Origin: JAGQWW01 sp041392845
GTDB lineage: Bacteria > Bacteroidota > Bacteroidia > Chitinophagales > Saprospiraceae
DNA: 64,000 bases
NCBI GenBank assembly: GCA_041392845.1
Contig: JAWKLG010000025.1
Location: forward strand, 1 to 64,000
Direction: 5' to 3'
Positions 25,925 to 33,451 of the stretch are shown here, piece after piece; the stretch's first letter is position 1; every line of letters begins with the position of its first letter. The position numbers and the translations under genes were made by a program. The notes beneath the pieces are model-generated. The model ran no database searches. It saw nothing but the letters and a program-made list of their open reading frames with translations, and was not told where the DNA came from.

Positions 25925-26398
25925 TTATTTTCTCAGCCAACTATTGATCTCAACCTTCCACCGGTCAACCACCTGCAATTCACCATTTAACTGCATATTT
26001 TGCTCAATATTGAAAATTTCAAAATAGGTTTCTAATTGAGATTTATCTTTTGGGACAAAGACCAATTCCAATCTTTCTACAGTTTTATAATTCCCTTTTA
26101 AAAGATCCTTTTTAACAACCTTACAATTTTCAATTTCTTTCAAATCAACCTGATGAATTACTTCTTCATCTTTCCCTTTTTTAAAAAAGAATACAAATTC
26201 ATGTTTGGGATCAGTGCCTATTATAAAATTCCCGGCTAAATCAAATTTCTCAATAATGGTTTCATGTTGTTGAGCCAAAGCATTTAAAATATCATACATT
26301 TTGGCCTTGTTTTTATTTTGAATCCGCCTAATCAACAAAAAAGGCAGGGCAATCAATACGATTGCAAGGCCTCCAATCAGACCACTTCCTAAATCCAT
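25925..26398 (-). CDS. Membrane-anchored protein of unknown function
   Basis: 157 residues. A single N-terminal membrane helix (DLGSGLIGGLAIVLIALPFLLI) with the basic stop RRIQNKNKAK after it, so the remainder is predicted cytoplasmic. The soluble part is alpha/beta: a helix, then beta-like stretches (FIIGTDPKHEFVFFFKKGKD, KTVERLELVFVPK), ending VEINSWLRK. No known motif seen. It lies downstream of the antiporter gene and a small ORF on the same strand (76-bp gap). Codon usage and charge pattern look like a real protein. Confidence 0.65.
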   Translation of the reverse strand: MDLGSGLIGGLAIVLIALPFLLIRRIQNKNKAKMYDILNALAQQHETIIEKFDLAGNFIIGTDPKHEFVFFFKKGKDEEVIHQVDLKEIENCKVVKKDLLKGNYKTVERLELVFVPKDKSQLETYFEIFNIEQNMQLNGELQVVDRWKVEINSWLRK

Positions 26399-26474
26399 TT
26401 TTTTAAATTTAAAATGAAAAGATACCCAGAGTCTAATCCTGCTCTGTTTATTGAAAATTATTTAGGAGTGCTTA

Positions 26475-26843
26475 CTACCAAAAAGTATGGAAAGGAAATA
26501 AAAGTTTTGATACCCTGCTTTTGTAAAAAATTTGGTGTGCAAATAGATTACAAATCCTGATAAATCCTTTGACACAATTTAATTCAAAAGATTTACGGGC
26601 ATATAAATCGGAAACCACCTTCTTTGGATGTTGGTTGGTGGTACTTTTCGTTTTATTTAAATTGTCGCCAATCAGAATCTTTGCCAAAAGATCTTGAAAA
26701 GTAAGATCAGCAGAAAAATGGGTTGTATTTGATTTTGTAGCGAAAAGTGCATCTGAAAAATCCGAATAATACAATTGTACAATCGCATTGGTATAGATTG
26801 CAAAAAGTAAAATTCCTGAAGGGATTTTTCTCCAAATATTCAT
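26475..26843 (-). CDS. Small hypothetical protein with N-terminal signal-like helix
   Basis: 122 residues starting 32 bp after the antiporter stop on the same strand. N-terminus MNIWRKIPSGILLFAIYTNA is signal-anchor-like. The rest is polar (TNQHPKKVVSDLYARKSFEL), with cysteines in FELNCVKGFIRICNLF. No family recognised. Position favours a translated gene downstream of the antiporter; composition is ordinary but gives no positive evidence of function. Confidence 0.4.
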   Translation of the reverse strand: MNIWRKIPSGILLFAIYTNAIVQLYYSDFSDALFATKSNTTHFSADLTFQDLLAKILIGDNLNKTKSTTNQHPKKVVSDLYARKSFELNCVKGFIRICNLFAHQIFYKSRVSKLLFPFHTFW

Positions 26844-26875
26844 GCCTCAAAAATAGGTAAATTTCTAATTAGATA

Positions 26876-28342
26876 TCAAAATCCTTTTTTAAGTCCATGC
26901 ACAATCACATCCAAACTGTCTTCTTCTTCAGAAAGAATAACAAGGGTATCACCTGATTGAAAAACAGTAGCCCCATTTGGTGTAAGAAACTTTTCATTTC
27001 GTTTGATCATAACTATTAAAGAGCTTTTTGGAAAATCCATTTCCACAATCCTTTTTCCAACTGCAAAATCATCTTCACAAATAAAAATTTCACGAACGGA
27101 TGATTTAGGCAATTCAGAGAAAATTCGATCTGTATCTGTATAGGTTTTATCGCCTTCCGGCAAAGAAACGCCCAAAATCCTTGCTACCATTGAAAGAGTA
27201 GTTCCCTGAATTAAAATAGAAATGACAGAGATAAAAAATACAATGTTAAAAATCACATTTGCTTTATCAATTCCTGCCAATAGAGGATAAGTTGCAAACA
27301 CAATTGGAACAGCCCCACGTAAGCCAACCCAAGAAATGTACAATCTCCGCCTTGTTTTCATTTTAAAGGGAATCAAACTTAAAAATACACTTATAGGCCT
27401 TGCTACAAATATTTGAAACAGTGTAATAAGAAATCCGATTCCCACAATCGGGACAATCTGTGAAGGAAAAACCAATAGCCCAAGAGTCAGAAATAGAATA
27501 ATTTGCATCAACCAGGCCAAGCCATCATACATTTTCATAATGGCTTTTTTATGCATAATATTTTGATTTCCAATGTAAACTGAACAAATGTAAATTGCTA
27601 AAAATCCATTGCCCCCGAGTGAATCTGTTGCTGAAAAGGTGATAAACATTAAAGCAATTACCAGGACTGGGTAAAGGCCTTCGAAATCCAGTTTTATTCG
27701 GTTAATTATAATTTTACTGAGTTTCCCAAAACCAAATCCTGCAAGTCCTCCTACTATCATCTGTTGTAAAAACAATGGTATCACTTCATAAAGTGACTGA
27801 TCCTGGTTTATAACGAGGGTTAGAAAAGCAAGTGTCAACACATATGCCATGGGGTCATTACTTCCACTTTCCAACTCAAGAGTGGGCCTTAGGTTTGTTC
27901 TTAAGGCAAGGTTTTTCGACCTCAAAATTGAAAAAACAGCAGCAGCATCAGTTGAAGATACTATTGAACCAAGCAACATGCTTTCATAAAAGGTAAAATC
28001 TGTTAGCCACCAAACAAAAGTACCCAAGGTTAGCGCAGTTATAAAAACCCCTAGAGTAGAAAGTACAATTCCTTCTTTTAAAATTGGTTTTACAGCATTC
28101 CAGTTTGTATCCAATCCTCCTGAAAAAAGAATGAAATTTAAAGAAACCACACCAATGAACTGGGCGAGTTTAGGATCATCAAATTCTATCCCTCCCAACC
28201 CTTCAGAACCTGCAACCATTCCTACTATTAAGAAGAAAATCAAGGTCGGAACACCAAATTTATAGGAAGTTTTTCCTACTATAATGCTAATGAAAAGTAG
28301 TAAGGAACCTACCAATAAAATATTCTCAATAGTAAGACTCAT
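26876..28342 (-). CDS. K+/H+ antiporter, CPA1 family with TrkA-C domain
   Basis: 488 residues. About 12-13 membrane helices (MSLTIENILLVGSLLLFISI onward). The key CPA1 motif LELESGSNDPMAYVLTLAFL carries the ion-binding Asn-Asp, preceded by SIVSSTDAAAVFSILRSKNL. After the membrane part (to about 390) a soluble regulatory domain with the TrkA-C pattern follows (REIFICEDDFAVGKRIVEMD, FLTPNGATVFQSGDTLVILS). This layout is that of CvrA/NhaP2 potassium/proton antiporters, which export K+ or Na+ and adjust cytoplasmic pH. Separated from the upstream RIC gene by a strong terminator hairpin, so it has its own promoter. Confidence 0.9.
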   Translation of the reverse strand: MSLTIENILLVGSLLLFISIIVGKTSYKFGVPTLIFFLIVGMVAGSEGLGGIEFDDPKLAQFIGVVSLNFILFSGGLDTNWNAVKPILKEGIVLSTLGVFITALTLGTFVWWLTDFTFYESMLLGSIVSSTDAAAVFSILRSKNLALRTNLRPTLELESGSNDPMAYVLTLAFLTLVINQDQSLYEVIPLFLQQMIVGGLAGFGFGKLSKIIINRIKLDFEGLYPVLVIALMFITFSATDSLGGNGFLAIYICSVYIGNQNIMHKKAIMKMYDGLAWLMQIILFLTLGLLVFPSQIVPIVGIGFLITLFQIFVARPISVFLSLIPFKMKTRRRLYISWVGLRGAVPIVFATYPLLAGIDKANVIFNIVFFISVISILIQGTTLSMVARILGVSLPEGDKTYTDTDRIFSELPKSSVREIFICEDDFAVGKRIVEMDFPKSSLIVMIKRNEKFLTPNGATVFQSGDTLVILSEEEDSLDVIVHGLKKGF

Positions 28343-28366
28343 TTGAGTATCTTTTTAATAATAAAA

Positions 28367-28397
28367 AGAAGTCATCTGTATTTATCAGATGACTTCT
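28367..28397 (-). terminator. Rho-independent terminator after RIC/ScdA gene
   Basis: Perfect 12-bp stem AGAAGTCATCTG/CAGATGACTTCT with a 7-nt loop. Read on the minus strand it is followed by TTTTTATTATT. It lies between the RIC stop (28509) and the antiporter start (28342). Confidence 0.85.
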
Positions 28398-28508
28398 AAT
28401 TGAATTCTTTAATTTAAAAAACAAATTAAAGTATACTATTAAAATTAAACAAAGTTGAAAGTCTGCTTTAAAAAATGATTTTTGGGACTTTGAAAATTTT
28501 CTAAATAT

Positions 28509-29240
28509 TTAGGTCCGATGGAACTTGGTTTCCATTTGAATTGCATTTGGAAATAAAATATTATTTTCTAAATGAATATGTTGATGTAAGTCTTTTTCAA
28601 AATCTTCTAACATGGAAAAGGCAACCCGATAAGTAGTACAACCGTCAGAAGGTGCTTTATAACCATTCGTTAAATTATAAATTTGACGAAATCGTGCACC
28701 TTCAGTATCATGTTCCTTTTTCATCATATTTATTGGATTTTCAATTGTAACAAAAGAAGGCATGACGATATGATTCTTTTGGTTTTCCAAAGCTGATTCC
28801 ATTTTACGAATATAGGGGAAAATGATATTTTCCTCTTTCAACATATGAGATTGAAGGTCCACTGCAGTTTGATCAAATGTCTTTTTTATTTCATAAAGTT
28901 CAGGATGATTTTGTCCATGAACTTTGCATAGTTTTTCAAGATAAGACTGTAATTCCGGGATTTTGCCTCTCACATATCGATGATGCTTTTTTTCAATGTA
29001 ATCTGCTAACAGATCTAAGGACCAATCTTTAAAACCTTGCCCCGGTCCAGAATTTTTAGTACTTACTTTTTTGAGTTCATCCTCAACGGTTTGAAGTTGA
29101 ATTCCTTTTTTCCTGCATGCAACTTCTAAGGTTTGGTGACCTTTGCAACAAAAATCAATACCAAAGGACCTAAAAACTGATGCAGTCTGGTAATTTTCAG
29201 TTACAATTAGTCCTATATTTTTTTCATTTGCTGGTTTCAT
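28509..29240 (-). CDS. ric: Iron-sulfur cluster repair di-iron protein (RIC family: ScdA/YtfE)
   Basis: 243 residues. N-terminal ScdA_N domain with the double Cys FGIDFCCKGHQTLEVACRKK (about 24-45). A hemerythrin-like di-iron domain follows with ligands in KHHRYVRGKIPELQSYLEKL, LQSHMLKEENIIFPYI, MMKKEHDTEGARFRQI and FEKDLHQHIHLENNILFP. RIC proteins restore Fe-S clusters damaged by NO or peroxide. A 22-bp palindrome shared with the nearby Rrf2 gene lies 103-124 bp upstream, with a plausible promoter between it and the gene. Control by the NsrR-like Rrf2 protein is therefore likely. Monocistronic: a terminator follows. Confidence 0.93.
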   Translation of the reverse strand: MKPANEKNIGLIVTENYQTASVFRSFGIDFCCKGHQTLEVACRKKGIQLQTVEDELKKVSTKNSGPGQGFKDWSLDLLADYIEKKHHRYVRGKIPELQSYLEKLCKVHGQNHPELYEIKKTFDQTAVDLQSHMLKEENIIFPYIRKMESALENQKNHIVMPSFVTIENPINMMKKEHDTEGARFRQIYNLTNGYKAPSDGCTTYRVAFSMLEDFEKDLHQHIHLENNILFPNAIQMETKFHRT

Positions 29241-29342
29241 ATCATTAACATTTTTAAATATTTAAAATCCATTACATGCAACTTTAATTTGCCAACTTCT
29301 AATAAGCCTCCTTAAGTGCTAAATATAAAACTAAAAATGAAT

Positions 29343-29364
29343 AATCGGACAATTTTATCCGATT
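29343..29364. promoter_or_regulatory. Candidate Rrf2 operator upstream of RIC gene
   Basis: 22-bp palindrome with arms AATCGGACAA and TTATCCGATT around a two-base centre; one mismatched pair. On the minus strand its second half supplies TTG of a possible -33 element, followed 22 bp later by TATATTTA, close to the Bacteroidota -7 box TAnnTTTG. Matching sites are at 32716-32737 and 33220-33241. Confidence 0.75.
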
Positions 29365-29414
29365 TATTGAACCCAAGAATGATTTAATTCTCTGCTAAAT
29401 TATTTGTTTTCAAT

Positions 29415-29969
29415 TCAGGTAATTAATACGAGTTCGTTTACAGGAATGTCATGAGATTCTACAGGCACTTTATTTACAATCTGGAACGGAAAACAGACAC
29501 CAACTTTCCAAGCATTTTTGCATTCTGCCAGGAAAACATCATAATATCCGCCACCATAGCCAACTCGATAGCCTTCCTTATCAAAGGCTAGCCCTGCAAC
29601 AATAATCAAGTCAAATGTACCATTGTACTCAACACCATCCTTTGGGTGATAGGTTCCAAATATCCCCGGTTCCATCGATTTAAGATTATTAACCACCAGG
29701 TTTTGCATTTTCCTGCCCTTTAGAGTTTTAGGAGCAACAACTTTTATATGATTTTCTAGAGACTTTTGGATGAAAGGAAACAACATTACTTCCGAACCCA
29801 TAGGAAGGAAGGTATGCAAAACTTTTGCTTTTCTTGCTTGTGTGATTTGCCATAATTTCTCACAAATGAGATTTGAAAAGTCCTTCCTCATTTGTCTAGG
29901 AAAAGCATCCCGTTTTTCAAGCATAGTAGCTCTAATATCTTTTTTTTGTTCCCTGAGTTCGAAATTCAT
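29415..29969 (-). CDS. 5-formyltetrahydrofolate cyclo-ligase
   Basis: 184 residues. ATP-dependent conversion of 5-formyl-THF to 5,10-methenyl-THF, cytoplasmic folate metabolism. Signatures: an N-terminal basic helix (KKDIRATMLEKRDAFPRQ), VLHTFLPMGSEVMLFPFI, and the ATP-binding/catalytic loop AFDKEGYRVGYGGGYYDVFL near the C-terminus. Full family length. It is the last gene of a tight five-gene minus-strand run (8 bp after the 108-residue ORF) that begins downstream of a putative Rrf2 operator. That is an unusual place for this housekeeping gene. Confidence 0.93.
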   Translation of the reverse strand: MNFELREQKKDIRATMLEKRDAFPRQMRKDFSNLICEKLWQITQARKAKVLHTFLPMGSEVMLFPFIQKSLENHIKVVAPKTLKGRKMQNLVVNNLKSMEPGIFGTYHPKDGVEYNGTFDLIIVAGLAFDKEGYRVGYGGGYYDVFLAECKNAWKVGVCFPFQIVNKVPVESHDIPVNELVLIT

Positions 29970-29977
29970 TTTTAAAT

Positions 29978-30304
29978 TTAATCAGCACAGAAAAATACTG
30001 ACACGGACTCTGGAAACTTGACATATCCAAAGTCCGAATCAATATTCTCATGTTTTAGGTTTTTAGATATATAATTTATCAAATCTCTTCTGGTAAAAAA
30101 AAATTTGTATTCGCTTTGAATTTCATGTAAACTTTGGAAACAATGGTCATTAGCATTTTCTGTTCCTGGAAAGTACAACAAGCCAAGTTTTTCTCGCATG
30201 AGTTTCAAAAACTTATTACTAGGCTTTAACCTCTTAAATACCTCAGAAGTAAAATCAATATTTCCATCAAAATTTTCAAATACCAACCGCAAAGAGATAT
30301 TCAT
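29978..30304 (-). CDS. Small hypothetical protein
   Basis: 108 residues, soluble, no signal (MNISLRLVFENFDGNIDFTS). It contains aromatic-rich stretches (YKFFFTRRDLINYISKNLKH, FGYVKFPESVSVFF) and two cysteines. I recognise no family. It sits with 7- and 8-bp gaps between the haloperoxidase-like gene and the cyclo-ligase gene, which strongly suggests it is a translated operon member. Confidence 0.6.
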   Translation of the reverse strand: MNISLRLVFENFDGNIDFTSEVFKRLKPSNKFLKLMREKLGLLYFPGTENANDHCFQSLHEIQSEYKFFFTRRDLINYISKNLKHENIDSDFGYVKFPESVSVFFCAD

Positions 30305-30311
30305 CTATTGG

Positions 30312-31679
30312 TTATTTCCAGGGAAGACCTAAAACTCGTTCACCAATCCGATAACCAAGGTCAGTCCCTGCATCCGAATCAATTTTAAAATGCACTCCCA
30401 AAGGAATCCTGCTATATGCATTTTCTTCTGCCATTTCCCTAAAGGAATTAAAAGTCCTGGGTGCACCTCTAAACTCGGTTCTACCTTCGTGACTTCTATC
30501 AGTGAACCTATAACTTCTTCCAAAAAAGTCCTCCAGAACGACTGCAGCAGCTCCGGAAAAAGTGGCATGCCCTGATGGAAAGGTTGGGAAATTTGGTGTA
30601 TAATATCCTCCGGTACCATCTGGACACATTACCGTATTCCAATCTGGATCTCCCATATATTCCCTAATAAAATCGATTGGACGAAGGCAATTATGCTTAT
30701 ATTTTTCAGCCCAGCATTTTACACCCGCGTCAGATAAAGCAAATCCCAATCTGGCATAAACCAAAACAGCGTCCATCATATTTAAGCTTTCCTGGCCAAT
30801 TAACTGGTTGGTAATACTTACCCATCTGCCCGCAGGTGTAAAAGTCAATATGGGACAATCGTCACTCCAAAACTCCGCAATCCATAGTTGTTCATCTTCC
30901 AAACCCGCCTTGATATCATCTACTAATTCTTTGGTTTCTTTTGCCTGTGCAAACAACTCTGAAGATGCATTCGTATTGAAATCTAGTGGAGGAATAGATT
31001 TATCTGTAGCGAGTGCTGCGAACGTCCTTACCTTGCCCCAATGAGGTAAAAGGGCTGGAGAAAAATCTGGATAAGTTGGTTTCCATAATCCAACACCCTG
31101 TGGAGGTAAATAACTAGGATCGGAATTACTCAAATAGGCCTCATGACCCCAGGCATCCTTTTTAGACCATTCATAGACAGTTTGTGCAACATATTTGCCA
31201 TATTCTATTGAATTTTGATAGGTCGCTGGATCACTTTCAGCGAGCATTTTTTCATTTAAAGCATGGGCAACATCCAGCATTTGAAACTGTTGTGCAGCAG
31301 GTGCTACCGGAAAAAACAGTTCGAATCCCTTTTCATAAGCTGCGTGTAAACTAATCTCCCAATTAATTGCCTCTTGAGGATTTGGCTTTTCTATAATCAA
31401 GCCCGGGAAAAACCCGGAAAAGGAATTGTAATTCCCATTACTACCATTTACAATAGATTCGTAGGCCATTAAATTTAGATAAGCAAAAGTCCTGGCAGAC
31501 ACTGGTGGTCGGTAGCCTGGTGAATACCGCTCCATTTCTAAAAACATCTGATTCCATACAAGTGGAACCTTGTAATTATAGGAAAATGACAAATCATTTT
31601 CAGGAAGATTGATATCATCTTTTTTACAACCTGAAATTAAAATAACAATTACAATTAGTGTGTTTAAAACCTTCTTCAT
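30312..31679 (-). CDS. Vanadium-dependent haloperoxidase / PAP2-like lipoprotein
   Basis: 455 residues. Lipoprotein signal MKKVLNTLIVIVILISGCKK with lipobox ISGC. The C-terminal third holds the full acid-phosphatase/vanadate-binding set: KHNCLRPIDF (K...RP), FPTFPSGHATFSGAAAVVL (PSGH) and SRIPLGVHFKIDSDAG (SR-x5-H-x3-D). The N-terminal helical part (RPPVSARTFAYLNLMAYESI...) is typical of vanadium chloroperoxidase-like proteins of Bacteroidota. Possible activities are halide oxidation or phosphatase; sequence cannot decide. It is envelope-exposed. Third gene of the operon downstream of the hemerythrin-like gene. Confidence 0.88.
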   Translation of the reverse strand: MKKVLNTLIVIVILISGCKKDDINLPENDLSFSYNYKVPLVWNQMFLEMERYSPGYRPPVSARTFAYLNLMAYESIVNGSNGNYNSFSGFFPGLIIEKPNPQEAINWEISLHAAYEKGFELFFPVAPAAQQFQMLDVAHALNEKMLAESDPATYQNSIEYGKYVAQTVYEWSKKDAWGHEAYLSNSDPSYLPPQGVGLWKPTYPDFSPALLPHWGKVRTFAALATDKSIPPLDFNTNASSELFAQAKETKELVDDIKAGLEDEQLWIAEFWSDDCPILTFTPAGRWVSITNQLIGQESLNMMDAVLVYARLGFALSDAGVKCWAEKYKHNCLRPIDFIREYMGDPDWNTVMCPDGTGGYYTPNFPTFPSGHATFSGAAAVVLEDFFGRSYRFTDRSHEGRTEFRGAPRTFNSFREMAEENAYSRIPLGVHFKIDSDAGTDLGYRIGERVLGLPWK

Positions 31680-31706
31680 GGAACTAAATTTTAGGTGATG
31701 AAATTA

Positions 31707-32195
31707 TTATTTACATTTATTAGTAATTTTTTGGTTCCTGTAATCTTTTATCATTTTCTCTATTTGATACCTTTGGTTTTCAGGGGCAACAATTAAAATT
31801 TGAGTGATGGAATCTCCTATGTTTGACAAGTTAAATTTTAAGTCCTTTATTGATTGTGCAAACCTTTTATCCGCTATTTCGGCTTGATCAATTACATCAA
31901 TTATTGAACTATCAAGCTTATCATAGGATTGGAACATCCTCAAATGTTCAGCATTCCTTACTTTAACAATTGATTCTGCTTCTTCTGCTCCTATTAAATC
32001 CGGTAAATTTTTAACCATCATTTCATTTATTTCATCCCACGTTCGATCAATACTATCTTTTAATTCTGAAAGTCTGCATTCCGTTCTTTTTTGTTTTTCA
32101 ATTAATGAACTCACCCGATTGACATGGTTTCCATCCTTTTGTTGAGGAGTATTCCAACAGGAAATAATAAAAAGAGAGATAATTAAAATTCCCAT
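31707..32195 (-). CDS. Coiled-coil lipoprotein, function unknown
   Basis: 162 residues from the Met at 32195 (MGILIISLFIISCWNTPQQK), which gives a compact lipoprotein signal with lipobox IISC; an upstream Met (32219) adds eight residues. The mature part is almost all charged helix (VSSLIEKQKRTECRLSELKD, RMFQSYDKLDSSIIDVIDQA), probably coiled coil. The tail is basic (DYRNQKITNKCK). No enzyme motif. It lies between the hemerythrin-like and haloperoxidase-like genes with gaps of about 8-32 bp. Confidence 0.65.
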   Translation of the reverse strand: MGILIISLFIISCWNTPQQKDGNHVNRVSSLIEKQKRTECRLSELKDSIDRTWDEINEMMVKNLPDLIGAEEAESIVKVRNAEHLRMFQSYDKLDSSIIDVIDQAEIADKRFAQSIKDLKFNLSNIGDSITQILIVAPENQRYQIEKMIKDYRNQKITNKCK

Positions 32196-32227
32196 TAATT
32201 GATTAGAAGAAACAATCATGGCTACTA

Positions 32228-32638
32228 TTATTTTTTTGGAATGCCTTTTTGAATGAACAATATTGAACTTATAAAAAATTCCTCTTCGAACTTCATGATT
32301 AAAGTAAGTCGCTTTTCCAACTTTGAAAGGTTGTTGAATAATAATGAAGAAGAAACTTCAAAAAGTTGCTTAATCTCTCTTTGGCTCTCTAAAGCTTGAG
32401 TATTATAATTTGAGATTTGGGGCTCCAAAAGAGGCAATAAAACCTTTTGATCAAATTCGAAATGGGATTTTAAGTGAAATTTGCAACACCAATTGCATTT
32501 CAATTTCATATATTCTAAATCACCCATAAATTTCAAATTCATTCTCAAAAACTTACAAAGTTCCAAACCGACTTGATGAGCTTGATTAAAGGATTTCAAG
32601 GAATAGCAAAGAATTTGTCTTAATTCAAATAGATCCAT
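32228..32638 (-). CDS. Hemerythrin-like domain protein, reduced
   Basis: 136 residues, all-helical. The segments FNQAHQVGLELCKFLRMNLK, FHLKSHFEFDQKVLLPLLEP and ESQREIKQLFE follow the order of the hemerythrin HHE domain (H; H...E/D..LLP.L; then a helix where EH..I is expected). Some ligand positions look changed (Q/S where the third His is usual), so it may bind one iron or none. Cys-rich segment KLKCNWCCKFH adds another possible metal or thiol site. First gene of the five-gene operon. A candidate Rrf2 operator is 78-99 bp upstream. Inferred role in O2/NO/iron sensing or storage. Confidence 0.6.
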   Translation of the reverse strand: MDLFELRQILCYSLKSFNQAHQVGLELCKFLRMNLKFMGDLEYMKLKCNWCCKFHLKSHFEFDQKVLLPLLEPQISNYNTQALESQREIKQLFEVSSSLLFNNLSKLEKRLTLIMKFEEEFFISSILFIQKGIPKK

Positions 32639-32715
32639 TTCCTAACTTTTTTTTTGGTTTTTTGAAGTCCTTTTTACTCGGCCTAGGATCTATTCAATTT
32701 AATATCACTACAATT

Positions 32716-32737
32716 AATCGGATAATTTTATCCGCTT
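32716..32737. promoter_or_regulatory. Candidate Rrf2 operator upstream of hemerythrin-like operon
   Basis: Arms AATCGGATAA and TTATCCGCTT around a two-base centre. It lies in the gap between the Rrf2 gene end and the hemerythrin-like start. Same palindrome as at 29343 and 33220. Confidence 0.75.
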
Positions 32738-32751
32738 AATTGGCAAAATTT

Positions 32752-33186
32752 TTATCGTTTTAATAATGCACCACCTTTATTCAAGTCGTGAGCCAAATCA
32801 CCGATAGAAGTACTTTCTAACATTTCCTTCAATTCATCTCTAATAGACTTGAAATGGAAGTGAAGTGGACAAGGTTTCTTTTCATTACAATGTGCCAGAC
32901 CTAATCCACACCCATTATAAATATTATCACCATCGATTGATTTAACAACATCGCTAAGTTTAACAACTGATAATTTATCCGAAGGAATTTCATACCCTCC
33001 AAAGGCACCTTTTATTGAATGGATAATCCCATCTTTAGAAAGTGTTTGTAAAATTTTCGCGGTAAATGCTTCAGGAGCATCACAAGCCTCTGCTATCTGC
33101 TTAAGATTTTGCCGGTCACCTGACTCTGCACAACTAGCTAGAAAGGTGGTTGCTCTAATCGCATATTCACAAGCCTTGGAAAACAT
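32752..33186 (-). CDS. Rrf2 family Fe-S transcriptional regulator (NsrR-like)
   Basis: 144 residues. N-terminal winged HTH starting MFSKACEYAIRATTFLASCA, as in NsrR/IscR/RsrR, with recognition region LKQIAEACDAPEAFTAKILQ and wing GIIHSIKGAFGGYEI. Then the three-cysteine cluster loop CGLGLAHCNEKKPCPLH (about 93-112), which in NsrR binds a [2Fe-2S] or [4Fe-4S] cluster that reacts with NO. Location beside RIC and a hemerythrin-like operon, with one palindrome type upstream of all three, argues for an NsrR-like repressor of nitrosative stress genes. Probably autoregulated: a palindrome overlaps its own -33 region. Confidence 0.92.
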   Translation of the reverse strand: MFSKACEYAIRATTFLASCAESGDRQNLKQIAEACDAPEAFTAKILQTLSKDGIIHSIKGAFGGYEIPSDKLSVVKLSDVVKSIDGDNIYNGCGLGLAHCNEKKPCPLHFHFKSIRDELKEMLESTSIGDLAHDLNKGGALLKR

Positions 33187-33219
33187 AATAATGTTTGTGC
33201 AAATTAAACAATAAAAATT

Positions 33220-33241
33220 AGTCGGACAATATTATCTGATT
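33220..33241. promoter_or_regulatory. Candidate Rrf2 operator and promoter of the Rrf2 gene
   Basis: Arms AGTCGGACAA and TTATCTGATT, two-base centre. On the minus strand TTGTCC within it is followed after 19 bp by TTAATTTG, one mismatch from the Bacteroidota -7 box TAnnTTTG. A bound protein would cover the -33 element. It lies 34-55 bp upstream of the Rrf2 start codon. Confidence 0.75.
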
Positions 33242-33451
33242 AAATTTTTTCAACTACTTTAGAATTCTATTTCTATTTGTAAAGTTTGAAATCTTTGTCT
33301 AAAATAAAACTATTATTTTATTTAAATTTTCCTACAAGTTTTTTTTTCCAACTTTAAAAAGCCCCAAAATGAGACCTACAAAATCTTGTCTTTCTCCAAA
33401 AAGAAATAATCCCTTATTTTCGCCCCGAACCGGCTCTTAAAAAATAAAACC

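Noticed and set aside
25663..25947. 94-codon + strand ORF in the 25.3-25.9 kb gap
   Set aside because: Low-complexity composition, runs into the 3' end of the opposite gene, no motif or neighbour supporting it.
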